A stretch of 12,563 bases of DNA, taken from positions 1-12,563 of the forward strand of contig QUTJ01031540.1 of NCBI GenBank assembly GCA_003573635.1, read 5' to 3'. The notes beneath the pieces are model-generated. The model did not search any database, was not told where the DNA came from, and saw only the letters and a program-made list of their open reading frames with translations. Shown here in pieces: positions 1-7,288 of this stretch (the stretch's first letter is position 1; each line of letters begins with the position of its first letter). Source of the DNA: Goniomonas avonlea (taxonomy: Eukaryota > Cryptophyceae > Goniomonadida > Goniomonadaceae). The position numbers and the translations under genes were made by a program.

Positions 1-655
1 GGGCGGTAGTCCAGTCGGCACGCTTTATAACTACCCGCTCCCGTCGTCGGGGGGGGCGACACACCCCGAGGAGGGTGCGGAGGCGTGTGGCGATGGGTCT
101 TTGGTGGGCCGTCGAAAGCGGGGGAACAGCCTGTGTGTGGTGATGGGCGCTTGCGGCGTTTGGTGGGCGGTAGTCCAGTCGGCACGCTTTATATTATGAC
201 TCCCCGCTCCCGTCATCGGGGGGGCCGACACACCCCGAGGCGTTTGGTGGGCGGTAGTCGGCACGCTTTATGACTCCCCGCTCCCGGGGGCCGACACACC
301 CGAGGAGGGTGCGGAAGAATAGCCTGTGTGGCGATGGGCCTTTGGTGGGCCCAGTCGTCACGCTTTTTCGTCAGCAGCCGTCCAGTCGGCACGCTTTTTT
401 TGACGACCGAGCGACCGCTCTCCCGTCGTCCCACACCTGCAGAGTCGACAGGGCGGGGGCGGACACACCCCGAGGAGGGTGCGGAGGAGCAGCCTGTGTG
501 GCGATGGGCCTTTGGTGGGCCGTCGGAAAGCGGGGGAACACCCTGTGTGTGGTGATGGGCCCTTTCTTGCGGCGTTTGGTGGGCGGCAGTCCAGTCCATG
601 CGGAGGAGCAGCCTGTGTGTGGCGATGGGCCTTTGGTAGGTGGTCACAACTGCCC
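1..655. repeat. Degenerate GC-rich tandem repeat array
   Basis: The stretch is built from shuffled, imperfect copies of a few blocks. One block is GGGCGGTAGTCCAGTCGGCA followed by CGCTTTAT; it starts near 1, 165 and 249, with a diverged copy near 581. A second block is GACACACCCCGAGGAGGGTG. A third is GTGTGGCGATGGGCCTTTGG. Copy lengths vary from roughly 80 to 230 bp because blocks are deleted or duplicated. Open frames of 60-165 codons occur on both strands, but they only reflect GC-rich, stop-poor repeats and their peptides are repetitive, so I do not call them genes. The array may continue to the left of the window. Confidence 0.85.
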
Positions 656-657
656 AG

Positions 658-757
658 TGAAGAGGGAGCGGGAGGAGAGGGGGAGGGGGGAGAGGGAGGA
701 GCAGAGGGAGCGGGAGGAGAGGGAAGGTAGGGTGTGGAGAGGGAGGAGAGGGTGGAT
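658..757. repeat. GA-rich purine tract
   Basis: About 100 bases on the plus strand are nearly all G and A, built from GGGAGCGGGAGGAGAGG-like words, and directly follow the GC-rich array. This is low-complexity sequence with no gene signal. Confidence 0.8.
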
Positions 758-797
758 GTCAAGGTGACAGGTCTGTCCGGTGGGGGCAGTGTATTCC

Positions 798-902
798 AAC
801 TGCGGTCGTATCAGGATGGCGTATGAAGAACTGTGAAATATCAGCAAGGCATATGAGAACTGCGACCTTATCATGATGGCGTATGAAGCGCGACGTTATC
901 AG
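798..902. repeat. Short minisatellite, period about 30 bp
   Basis: Three near-copies start at 798, 829 and 858, with a partial fourth at 889. The first and third share AACTGCG, then a TATCA core, then GATGGCGTATGAAG. The second copy is more diverged (AACTGTGAAATATCAGC). Unit lengths are 31, 29 and 31 bp. No coding frame survives. Confidence 0.7.
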
Positions 903-1128
903 TGGCAGCTTTAAGCTATTTGTACTCTAATAGGGCACTCGAGGACTCGCTCTGAGTTAGGAGCTTGGGCTCGAAAACTTTGTGAAATAGGCTCGGCTGG
1001 CCGCCGGTGTGATTGTAATCTATAAAAACAGCTCTATCTATCTCTCTTCTCTCTTCTCTTTTCTCTGACGGTTCACTTGACCGGGATATCTCTCGACTGG
1101 AACTGGGTCTCAACCGTCACATCGGTGG

Positions 1129-1134
<6 letters not shown>
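903..1134. other. Gene-free spacer
   Basis: I see no gene, RNA gene or repeat here. A TATAAAA word at 1021-1027 is followed by a CT-rich tract, but no reading frame with gene-like character follows it. Confidence 0.5.
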
Positions 1135-1181
<47 letters not shown>

Positions 1182-1190
1182 CGCTCGCTC
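1135..1190. repeat. (TC)22 microsatellite followed by (GCTC)3
   Basis: An uninterrupted TC dinucleotide run covers 1135-1178 and passes into three GCTC units at 1179-1190. It lies in non-coding sequence. Confidence 0.95.
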
Positions 1191-1430
1191 TATCGCCCAT
1201 AAGTCCATGCCACCGTTCCCTCGTTCTCGTGACGCCTTATCGTTCATGCATTATCGTTCCCGATCATGCATTATTCCTTCGTTATCGTTCCTCCGTTGCC
1301 ATCCCGTAGTCTATGCTATTTATGGGGGGGGATGTAGAAGGACGCTACCGTCGTCAACCAGCAGGCACTCTCCAGGCGGATCAGGGAGCTTGGGGTTGTC
1401 CAACCATTGTATTTTAGTTTGTTTGTTGCA
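1191..1430. other. Gene-free spacer with short direct repeats
   Basis: No gene is recognisable. The words CGTTCTCGTG, TATCGTTC and CATGCATTAT recur loosely at 1219-1290, and an eight-G run lies near 1324. The open frame over this region begins inside the TC microsatellite and is not credible as a protein. Confidence 0.5.
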
Positions 1431-1594
1431 AACCAGCCGAGCCAGCCGCTGGTTTGTACACCAGGCGGGACTACAAACGCGATCCAGTTTTCCAGCGGCG
1501 GGTTCAATTTAATTACGGTTTTGACCTTGACTCAAACCAGCCGACTCTAACCAGACACTGGTTTCTCAACCAGCGACAGGAAGTAGGCACTAGT
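1431..1594. repeat. CCAGC/GCTGG-rich dispersed element, copy 1
   Basis: This stretch is crowded with AACCAGC and its complement GCTGGTT. Its right part, CTCAAACCAGCCG (1531-1543) plus CTGGTTTCTCAACCAGCG running on to AGGCAC (1558-1590), recurs in the same orientation at 12471-12516. The 33-bp second block has one mismatch there. Copy 1 has 14 extra bases between the two blocks, themselves containing AACCAG. The inverted AAACCAG/CTGGTTT words could fold into hairpins. This looks like a short non-autonomous mobile element or a dispersed hairpin repeat; no transposase is nearby. Confidence 0.7.
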
Positions 1595-1883
1595 GTCAAG
1601 CGTGAAGTCTTGTTTTTGATTTTGTCGAAAATCGACTTCTTTCACTCTGTCCACCATCGCGAATGATTTTTACTTGTGAATTCTGCACCCTGAGTGCGTC
1701 TTTCTGAGTGCGTCTTTTGCTTGGCAATGCCCATGTCCAAAGATTGTGATGATGACACCTGCCCTTGACACGGAGGCAGCTCCCCGCGTGTCTACAGAGT
1801 AGCTGAAATGTCGATGGGTGGAAACACTGGCACACAATGCCCACGATCATTCAGAGGTGGTTCTCGCCGCCTCCAGGGAGTCC
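1595..1883. other. Gene-free spacer, downstream of the secreted-protein gene
   Basis: This lies just beyond the minus-strand stop codon at 1884 and so probably includes the 3' untranslated region of that gene. It holds a 14-bp tandem duplication, CTGAGTGCGTCTTT, at 1690-1703 and 1704-1717. I see no clear AATAAA on the minus strand and no independent gene. Confidence 0.5.
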
Positions 1884-3187
1884 CTAATGCCCAGCAACAA
1901 GATAAGCGTAGCTCCGGATGGTGTCGAGATCACCGAGCACGAGGTGAAAGGTGAAGTTGTAGACGTCATTTGGGCCCAAGGAGACTTGGGTCGTTGGTGC
2001 GAGGTAGCCTAGATCGGGCGTGAATGGGGACAGTATGAGATTTTCTGCCTGATCCAAAGCATAAGCCTGACATCTGATCGTCTTCATCTACCATCGGCGG
2101 CACACCAATCGACATAGTGCCCAACACGTACCGGTAGGGTCATCTTGAGGTCCTCCCTTGCCAGGGTCACCATAAAATCCTCCCAGCATTGTGCTGATGC
2201 CAGTGTTGACGACACCCATGCCCCATCCCTCATCGTTCAAGAGTGCAGCCCAATGCTCGGACGCCGGAAACCTTTGCAACGCGGTCAGGTCAAACACAGA
2301 AACAGATCTCCGAAAAAAACTTGGCCACAAAGCACCAAAGAGAACCTCATCACTTACATTCCCGGATGCCACGGCACATGCGGAGTCGTGCTGTATTCGA
2401 CCGTGGGCTCATGCTGAAACGGGAGAGACCCATTATACGTCACCAAGTGGTAATACGGTGCCGTGCTGTAGACCTGGGATCTCAGTTAGGGACAGGATTG
2501 TGCGTGACAAACAGACCGCTGGGAGTTCCTGGCTCATTAATCCGGGGGTGTACGGGTCTGTCCGAGAGCTGTGGAGCGTCGCGTTGACCTGGACACCGGT
2601 ACCACTAGGTGTGTCCAGAGTGATGAACTGCTCGAACGTGCATTCGCAAGCAACATTGTGGCACGCCCACTAACGGCATGTCAGCAACAACACAAAAAAC
2701 AAAAGCAAAAACAAAGGCAACTCACCTGCAAGGGCCTGCTGACAACATGTATCGACGTGTTTGTTTTGGTCATATTCAAGATCTCACCATGATTCCCGTC
2801 GATATCTCCTGCTCCAATTGGGTTCCAAGGCCACTCTGCCCCCATAAAGAGCTTGTCGCAGGCCCCTTGCGGATAAGCTGGTGTCGGCGGATTGTAGAAG
2901 GCGGGCCTTGAGTAGAAAGACAATTGCACCTCCCGTCCCATGTCATGGCAGTTAATCACATTCTCGTCGGGGTTCTTCGATGTCGCCAAGTAACCAATTG
3001 ACCCTCCTCTCGTCAGATCAACGCCGACCCTTATCACTCCATTGTCGATGTACTCAAGCTGGTCCCGAAGGGGCGGAACTTGGGTCGCGGAGCGACGATG
3101 AATGAACGTTTCCCCAAAGTCATGATTGACTCCATCAACACAAACCAGAGCAAGCAAGCCCACAACAATTCTCATCGAGGCTCGCAT
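1884..3187 (-). CDS. Secreted glycoprotein of unknown function, five exons, 331 aa
   Basis: Exons on the minus strand are 3187-2726, 2669-2517, 2473-2358, 2271-2132 and 2008-1884. All introns are GT-AG (56, 43, 86 and 123 nt) and the phases agree. The predicted product starts with a signal peptide: MRASM, then hydrophobic IVVGLLALVCV. A second ATG four codons downstream (3175) could also serve. The mature part has sequons NMT, NTS, NAT and NFT, several Cys and conserved-looking blocks: GVIRVGVDLTRGGSIGYL (about 50-67), NCHDMGREVQLSFYS (79-93), WPWNPIGAGDIDGNHGE (119-135), CECTFEQFITLD (162-173), SEHWAALLNDEGWGMGV (248-264) and NFTFHLVLGDLDTIRSYAY near the end. From memory these blocks resemble secreted proteins of unknown function in bacteria and protists; I cannot name a domain or reaction. 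Joining the exons restores these blocks across each intron, which supports the model. It is divergent from the isomerase gene, 51 bp away. Confidence 0.85.
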
Positions 3188-3238
3188 CGCCGGCCAGATC
3201 GACTTTTCGGTAACGTTATCGATGTCCGGTACACGAAA
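3188..3238. promoter_or_regulatory. Candidate shared (bidirectional) promoter region
   Basis: Only 51 bp separate the start codons of two divergent genes, the secreted protein (minus) and the enoyl-CoA isomerase (plus). The spacer contains the palindrome TAACGTTA at 3211-3218 next to ATCGAT. No TATA box is visible. Core promoter elements or the 5' leaders must lie here or overlap the neighbour's first exon. That regulation is shared is an inference from position only. Confidence 0.45.
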
Positions 3239-3654
3239 ATGTCGCTCCCGAAGTGCGAGACCCTTGAGCTGAAACTTGATGACGGAGTGCTGCTCGTGAC
3301 AATGAACCGGCCGGTGTGGTCGAAAATGCCACTTGACCCCGCTGATGTGCTTGTGACAGCGCCGCAAGAACGCGATCAGCCCCGAGATGTACATTGAGGG
3401 TGGGAGCATCAATACGCATAATTTGGAACTGATTTCTGTGTTGACAGTCACGAAGACACTGAATTATGCTAGAGACCACGAAGACATCCGTGTTGTTGTT
3501 CTTACGGGAGCAGGCGACTTCTACTCAAGCGGAAACGACCTCTCCGTGTTCACTGCTGGGGACATGGGGGATCCCGACGCCATGGCAGAGAAGTTGGAGA
3601 CAAACACGCGCATGCTCGTTGACTTTGTTGACGCATTTATCGCATTTCCAAAGG

Positions 3655-3685
<31 letters not shown>

Positions 3686-4745
3686 TGTGTCCGCGCTTGC
3701 TTTGCTTGGTGTTTGACTCCGGTTTGCCAGGTGCTTATTGCCGCTGTGAATGGACCTTCGATCGGAATTGCTGCGACAACGTATGCCATTCAGATCATTG
3801 TGTTTGAAATATTTTATCTCATGTTTTACAGGCTCGGGCACTGCGACTTCATTTACTGCAGTGACAGGTTCATGCTCTGCTCGACTCATCAACAGCAACT
3901 GAACTACCCTGCAGTGCCTCCTTCACGACCCCGTTCGTTGTGACAGGACAAGCGCCTGAGGCTTGCTCTTCTGTGATGTTTCCCATCCGTATGGGGGCTA
4001 TGCTTGCTAACGAAATGCTGTTGCTTGGTACCTTACCTCAATCCGGCGACTTTGCTGCGCAACCCACCATCATGTGCGCAGGAAAGAAACTTGGTGCGGA
4101 GGAGGCAGTTCGCTCTGGGTTCGTGACAGCGGCAGTTCCAAAAGCTGACCTTGTTAAGCACGCGATGGGCGTTGCCCGCGGTTTGGCCAACTCGCCCCCT
4201 CAGGCTCTAATGGCAGCCAAACGGGTACGATCCCTGCGAATTCCCAAGTATCTCACTTTTCTCTCCTCCCAATCAGGCAATTCGCACTCCAGAGATGGTG
4301 GCCGAGCTGCGGTCGGTCAATCGCAGGGAAGTCGCGGCCCTCAAAGAGCGCTGGACCTCGGAGGAGTTTATCAACGCAAGTACGTTCCTTCCTCCAACTG
4401 CAGGCTATTGTCCCCCCCTTCGCCTAGCGATTGCCCCCCCCCCACCCCTCTCCCTCTCTCTCCCTCTCTCTCGATCCCTCCCCCCCTGTCGCAATGCTCC
4501 TAGGCAGTTAGTTCTCCGATGTATGTCGTGGTTCTGTAGCTGCGCAGTCCTCCCTCGCCCCTCTCTCCCCCTGTGTGTTTCCGCTCTTGGTGTTGACGCT
4601 TCTTCTCTTGCTCTCCCCCTCTCCTCCTCTCCCCACCCCCCCCCCCTCGCTTCCTCCCTGTCTCGCTCCTCTGTGTAGTTGACACCTTGTCACAGTAATG
4701 GTGTACATGGCCAACATGGGCAGCGCTGGCCGCAGCAAGCTGTAG
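3239..4745 (+). CDS. ECI2: Peroxisomal delta3,delta2-enoyl-CoA isomerase, eight exons, 289 aa
   Basis: Exons are 3239-3313, 3360-3399, 3448-3653, 3731-3780, 3832-3867, 3915-4224, 4277-4379 and 4696-4745. All introns are GT-AG (46, 48, 77, 51, 47, 52 and 316 nt) with consistent phases. The joined product is a crotonase-fold protein. NRPRRKNAIS near residue 23 is the usual substrate-side start. SSGNDLS (65-71) and NGPSIGIAATTLGHCDF (114-130) form the oxyanion-hole regions. GQAPEACSS (147-155) places Glu151 as the single catalytic acid expected of the ECI2/PECI type. The last exon ends in SKL, a type 1 peroxisomal targeting signal. Family knowledge: the enzyme shifts 3-enoyl-CoA double bonds to the 2-trans position for beta-oxidation of unsaturated fatty acids. 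The N-terminal acyl-CoA-binding domain of animal ECI2 is absent. The fifth donor (GTTCAT) is weak. The start at 3239 is chosen because upstream codons in this frame lie antisense to the neighbouring gene. Confidence 0.92.
3654..3690 (+). repeat. GT microsatellite forming the intron 3 donor of the isomerase gene
   Basis: A GT dinucleotide run with one GG interruption near 3679 begins exactly at the exon 3 boundary (AAG/GTGTGT) and makes up the 5' half of intron 3. Because any GT in the run is a possible splice donor, donor choice could vary, although the first one keeps the reading frame. Confidence 0.9.
4430..4678 (+). repeat. Pyrimidine-rich low-complexity tract inside intron 7 of the isomerase gene
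   Basis: C runs, CTCTCC words and CCTCTC repeats occupy most of the 316-nt last intron, which is about six times longer than the other introns of this gene. The open frames seen on both strands here are low-complexity Pro/Ser/Leu or Arg/Gly/Glu strings and not genes. Confidence 0.75.
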
Positions 4746-5379
4746 CGTGCGCATTCACCGTCACAGACACCCCGGCACAGGCAAAGGTCACAGGCAGACG
4801 AAGAGGGACACAGGTAGACCGACGCAGACACACAGGGGCACACACACGGGCACAGGCAGACGGGGCACAGGCTGACGGGCAGACCACACCCACTATCGCC
4901 CCAACACGCACAACACGCCCGTCATCGGTCACGCTTCGACACACGAAGGTGTTTGCGCCCTCAGCGTGCTGCCATTCAGCTTGTGCAGGACTCCTTTGGT
5001 ACTGTTGCTGTGACTGAACAACCAATATAAAATGGTCATGACGATTTTGAGTCGCAAGTGTTTTGGGGGGAACCTCAACCAGTAAGTCTTTGTTCTCGTG
5101 AGGAAGTATGGCAGGGCGAGGTCTCCGGAACAATAACATGAACGATAACGAGGGAAAAAAATCAACAATAAATCCACAAGAATATTCCATTCTTTATCTT
5201 TTCTTATTCGATTCTCTCAGTCACTTCAACGCGGTTGAATTTTCTACTGTATGTTCCATATGATGAGCACATGAAGTTAAACACCGCTTGAATACTCTCT
5301 CTCTCTCTCTCTAAACACTGTCATGAACGTTGTAAGTCAGTCATGTAGGCATGATCGAGCTCATCAGTATCTGACTGAC
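4746..5379. other. Intergenic spacer between isomerase gene and tRNA
   Basis: No gene is recognisable. The first part is likely the isomerase 3' untranslated region. It contains a degenerate minisatellite at about 4761-4890, made of CACAGGCAGACG-like 12-mers. An AATAAA at 5167-5172 is a candidate polyadenylation signal about 420 bp past the stop. A (CT)9 run lies at 5295-5312. The minus-strand frame of about 166 codons over 4690-5190 runs through the repeat and shows no family features. Confidence 0.5.
5336..5379 (+). promoter_or_regulatory. Inverted repeat in the tRNA 5' leader
   Basis: GTCAGTCA at 5336-5343 is perfectly complementary to TGACTGAC at 5372-5379, which ends directly before the first base of the tRNA. 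The 28-base interior also has the near-inverted ATGATCGAGCTCAT. If transcribed, the leader could fold into a stem abutting the RNase P site. Its role is unknown. Confidence 0.5.
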
Positions 5380-5451
5380 GGTTCTATCGTCTAGTGGTTA
5401 GGATACATGCTCGACACGCATGGGACCTGGGTTCAATTCCCAGTAGAACCA
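5380..5451 (+). tRNA. tRNA with anticodon GAC (Val), with unusual C33
   Basis: A complete cloverleaf can be drawn. The acceptor stem GGTTCTA pairs with TAGAACC and A5451 is the discriminator. The D arm holds AGTGGTTA. The anticodon stem CATGC/GCATG is perfect, with loop TCGACAC. The variable region is 4 nt. The T stem CTGGG/CCCAG carries the loop TTCAATT. The B box GGTTCAATTCC fits the consensus exactly. CCA is not encoded and there is no intron. The loop puts GAC at 5413-5415, which reads the Val codon GTC. The body resembles eukaryotic tRNA-Val(AAC), whose loop is usually TTAACAC, so two loop bases differ (T33 to C and A34 to G). Loss of the near-universal U33 and a GAC anticodon, rare among eukaryotic nuclear tRNAs, raise the possibility of a mutated or inactive copy. 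I am sure it is tRNA-derived and less sure it is functional. Confidence 0.9.
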
Positions 5452-5454
5452 TCA

Positions 5455-5468
5455 TTTTGGTTTTTTTT
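5455..5468 (+). terminator. Pol III terminator T-runs
   Basis: A T4 run (5455-5458) and a T8 run (5461-5468) follow the tRNA 3' end by 4 and 10 nt, as expected for RNA polymerase III termination. Confidence 0.8.
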
Positions 5469-5754
5469 CTCTCGCCTTGCTCTTTTTTTTCTCTTGCTTG
5501 TTTTCTTTGCTCGTTGAAACAAATCAATTTCCGAGGCCCTCGTTAGTGATCGACATCCTCAGCAAAGAAATTGCTCCGAATACATCCACTCTTTGGATGA
5601 CCCCACCACCACCATGGTCCTCTCCAAATGTATTAAATCTTTTACAGTATTGAGAACGTCTCTCTCTCTCTCCTTTCTCCCTACGGATCCGCTGCTATCC
5701 TGCTTGGGTGTGGAAGGCTCTCTCTCCATCTTCAATGTGCCTCATATGCCCAAT

Positions 5755-5758
<4 letters not shown>

Positions 5759-5815
<57 letters not shown>
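5759..5815. repeat. (AG)28 microsatellite
   Basis: An uninterrupted AG run of 57 bases lies in the intergenic spacer. It creates a spurious Arg-Glu repeat frame. Confidence 0.95.
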
Positions 5816-5818
<3 letters not shown>

Positions 5819-5860
5819 TGAGGCGTACTCATGACAACTGACGAGATCCTTGCTTCCACT

Positions 5861-5920
5861 GTTGGATGTCAAATGAGAGATCCAACATTGGTTGAGATGT
5901 CAAACGAGACATCCAACCAA
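5861..5920. repeat. Two adjacent hairpins sharing a direct repeat
   Basis: Hairpin one pairs GTTGGAT (5861-5867) with ATCCAAC (5880-5886) across a 12-nt loop. Hairpin two pairs TTGGTTG plus GATGTC (5888-5901, one bulged A) with GACATC plus CAACCAA (5908-5920) across a 6-nt loop, giving 13 bp. Both also contain the direct repeat GATGTCAAA(T/C)GAGA(G/C)ATCCAAC. The function is unknown. Confidence 0.6.
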
Positions 5921-6395
5921 GGCTTCGAGCTCCACGTCCCTATTGACGACCGATGAGTACTCAATCCAAGCAAAGCTTCGGCAGCGCAACTTCCTTCCTT
6001 ACGCCGTAGGGGGGTGAGAACGGGATCAGGTCCACTCTTTGTCCGTTTTGTTGGTTCCGTACGATGAATACCAAACGTCTGGTGCAGTGTACAATAATTA
6101 GCTAGCAGCCATTTGAGTTGGTCCCATCGTTTTGAGGTTTCATTGTTTGAGTCGGGTCGCATGCGTCTTGTGAAGATTTGATTCTCTTGCAAAACGGAGC
6201 AGTTCCCACAATCAAACAATGGCATCACATGAATATAGTCTATAAATGAAAGAAACAGGGACGGCACAGTGGAACGGGGACACGGTACACAAGGATGTCC
6301 TCACGGTACCGTTGTCTTTATGCCGAAGAGACAGCAGGTACCGCTCACGCCTGAACTCACCACCGTTTGCCCTGTTGATGCCTGCTCGAGAAGAT

Positions 6396-7226
6396 TTACG
6401 ACGGGGGTGCGCGGGCAGCACGGCCAGCACCAGCACGCTGTGGAGATATTGTCAACAGCCTGCCAGACCCATACCGGGCAGATGACAGAAACGACAGATG
6501 ACAAATGTAGCATGTCCACTCTCTACCAACAAAAAAGAAAATCCAACTCACGAAAGAGGGCTGCATGTCGCTACCGGGAGCGCCACCCTCCTTGTTGAAT
6601 CCGCGGCCGAATCCACCCTCGCGGGGGGGGCCTGAGCGGTAGGAGTCACGGCCATCACGGCCGCGGCCACCCTCGAAGCGGCCACGGTCGCCGAAGGGCC
6701 TGTCGCCACCACGGCCGCCCTCACGGTCGAAGGGGCGGGCGCCAGTCTGGGGGCGCGCAGCCTGCTTCATCTGGGTCTTGGGGATCACGTTCTCGGAAAT
6801 GTTGCCGAGGTACTCGCTGCGAAAGATGTGAGGAGCTGAGCAGCATGACTCAAATCAATATCACACACCGAAGGTAGGCCACACCCTCGTTGGTGAGGTA
6901 GTAGTAGTACCACCTCCAGCTGTACATCTTCTTGCAATAACCTGTTTTGACCATTGAGGAGACTTGCCCATGAAGAGACAGCTCTCATTCGAGAGAAGAA
7001 TCCTGGAAACGTACCGCGGCTCTCGAGAGACTGCAGAAGCTTCATGATCTGAAGGTTAGGCAAGTCCATCTCGTGGTGCTTGGGAGCGTTGGGCGCATCC
7101 TTAGCGCACATGACGCCCTCTGTGGCGGGAGCGCAAAAATCAGAATCATCTCAACAAGGTTAAGATGAGCGCACCGGTGAAGAGGTGCTTGTAGACCTGG
7201 AGTCTGTTTTTCTTCGGGATGAGCAT
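6396..7226 (-). CDS. RPS10: 40S ribosomal protein S10, five coding exons, 178 aa
   Basis: Exons on the minus strand are 7226-7175, 7119-7015, 6941-6869, 6816-6552 and 6437-6396. All introns are GT-AG (55, 73, 52 and 114 nt) with consistent phases 1, 1, 2 and 0. The product begins MLIPKKNRLQVYKHLFTEGV, matching the S10 start. It continues with the winged-helix body: DLPNLQIMKLLQSLESRGY at about 35-54, then WRWYYYYLTNEGVAYLREYL at about 60-79. It ends with an Arg/Gly-rich tail (about 98-178) including GGRGRDGRDSYRSGPPREGG. The length is close to the 165 residues of human S10. S10 sits in the head of the small ribosomal subunit. The last intron (6551-6438) is 114 nt, a multiple of three, with no in-frame stop, so retention would add 38 residues within the tail. 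A pyrimidine-rich CTGCAG two bases before the ATG suggests a leader intron. Confidence 0.96.
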
Positions 7227-7227
7227 G

Positions 7228-7288
7228 CTGCAGCGGAAGAAAAAGTTAGAATTGGGAGCTCGCCGCCTCGACTGCAGCGACCACGCAC
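7228..7288 (-). other. Probable 5' UTR intron of RPS10
   Basis: On the minus strand, CCCAG/GTGCGT at 7289/7288 can serve as donor, and a tract with CTTTTTCTTCCGCTGCAG is an acceptor ending at 7228, one base before the CATG of the start codon. A 61-nt intron fits the sizes seen in this gene. A non-coding leader exon would therefore lie upstream of 7289. Transcript data are needed to confirm it. Confidence 0.5.

Larger units (their letters stand above)
5469..6395. other. Intergenic spacer between tRNA and RPS10
   Basis: No gene is recognisable. The spacer contains the AG microsatellite at 5759-5815, a pair of adjacent hairpins at 5861-5920, and TATAAA at 6240-6245. Open frames of 70-130 codons on both strands have no family resemblance. 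The right end is probably the RPS10 3' untranslated region. Confidence 0.5.

Noticed and set aside
1-767. Several 60-165 codon frames on both strands
   Set aside because: They are produced by the stop-poor GC-rich array and give repetitive peptides in all frames.
2145-2673. Plus-strand open frames of 90-160 codons
   Set aside because: They are shadows opposite exons 2-4 of the minus-strand secreted-protein gene and their peptides lack family features.
3080-3238. In-frame upstream extension of the isomerase with an earlier Met
   Set aside because: It lies antisense to the first exon of the divergent secreted-protein gene, and isomerases of this type begin close to the CETLELKLDDGVL segment.
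3188-3451. Minus-strand upstream extension of the secreted-protein frame
   Set aside because: It is antisense to isomerase exons 1-3, and a signal peptide begins at 3187 or 3175, as expected for a real N-terminus.
4500-5190. Minus-strand frames up to 166 codons
   Set aside because: They run through CACAGGCAGACG-like repeats and a pyrimidine-rich intron, giving Cys/Val/Arg low-complexity peptides without motifs.
5593-5841. 82-codon frame through the AG microsatellite
   Set aside because: The Arg-Glu repeat is a translation of simple sequence, with no supporting features.
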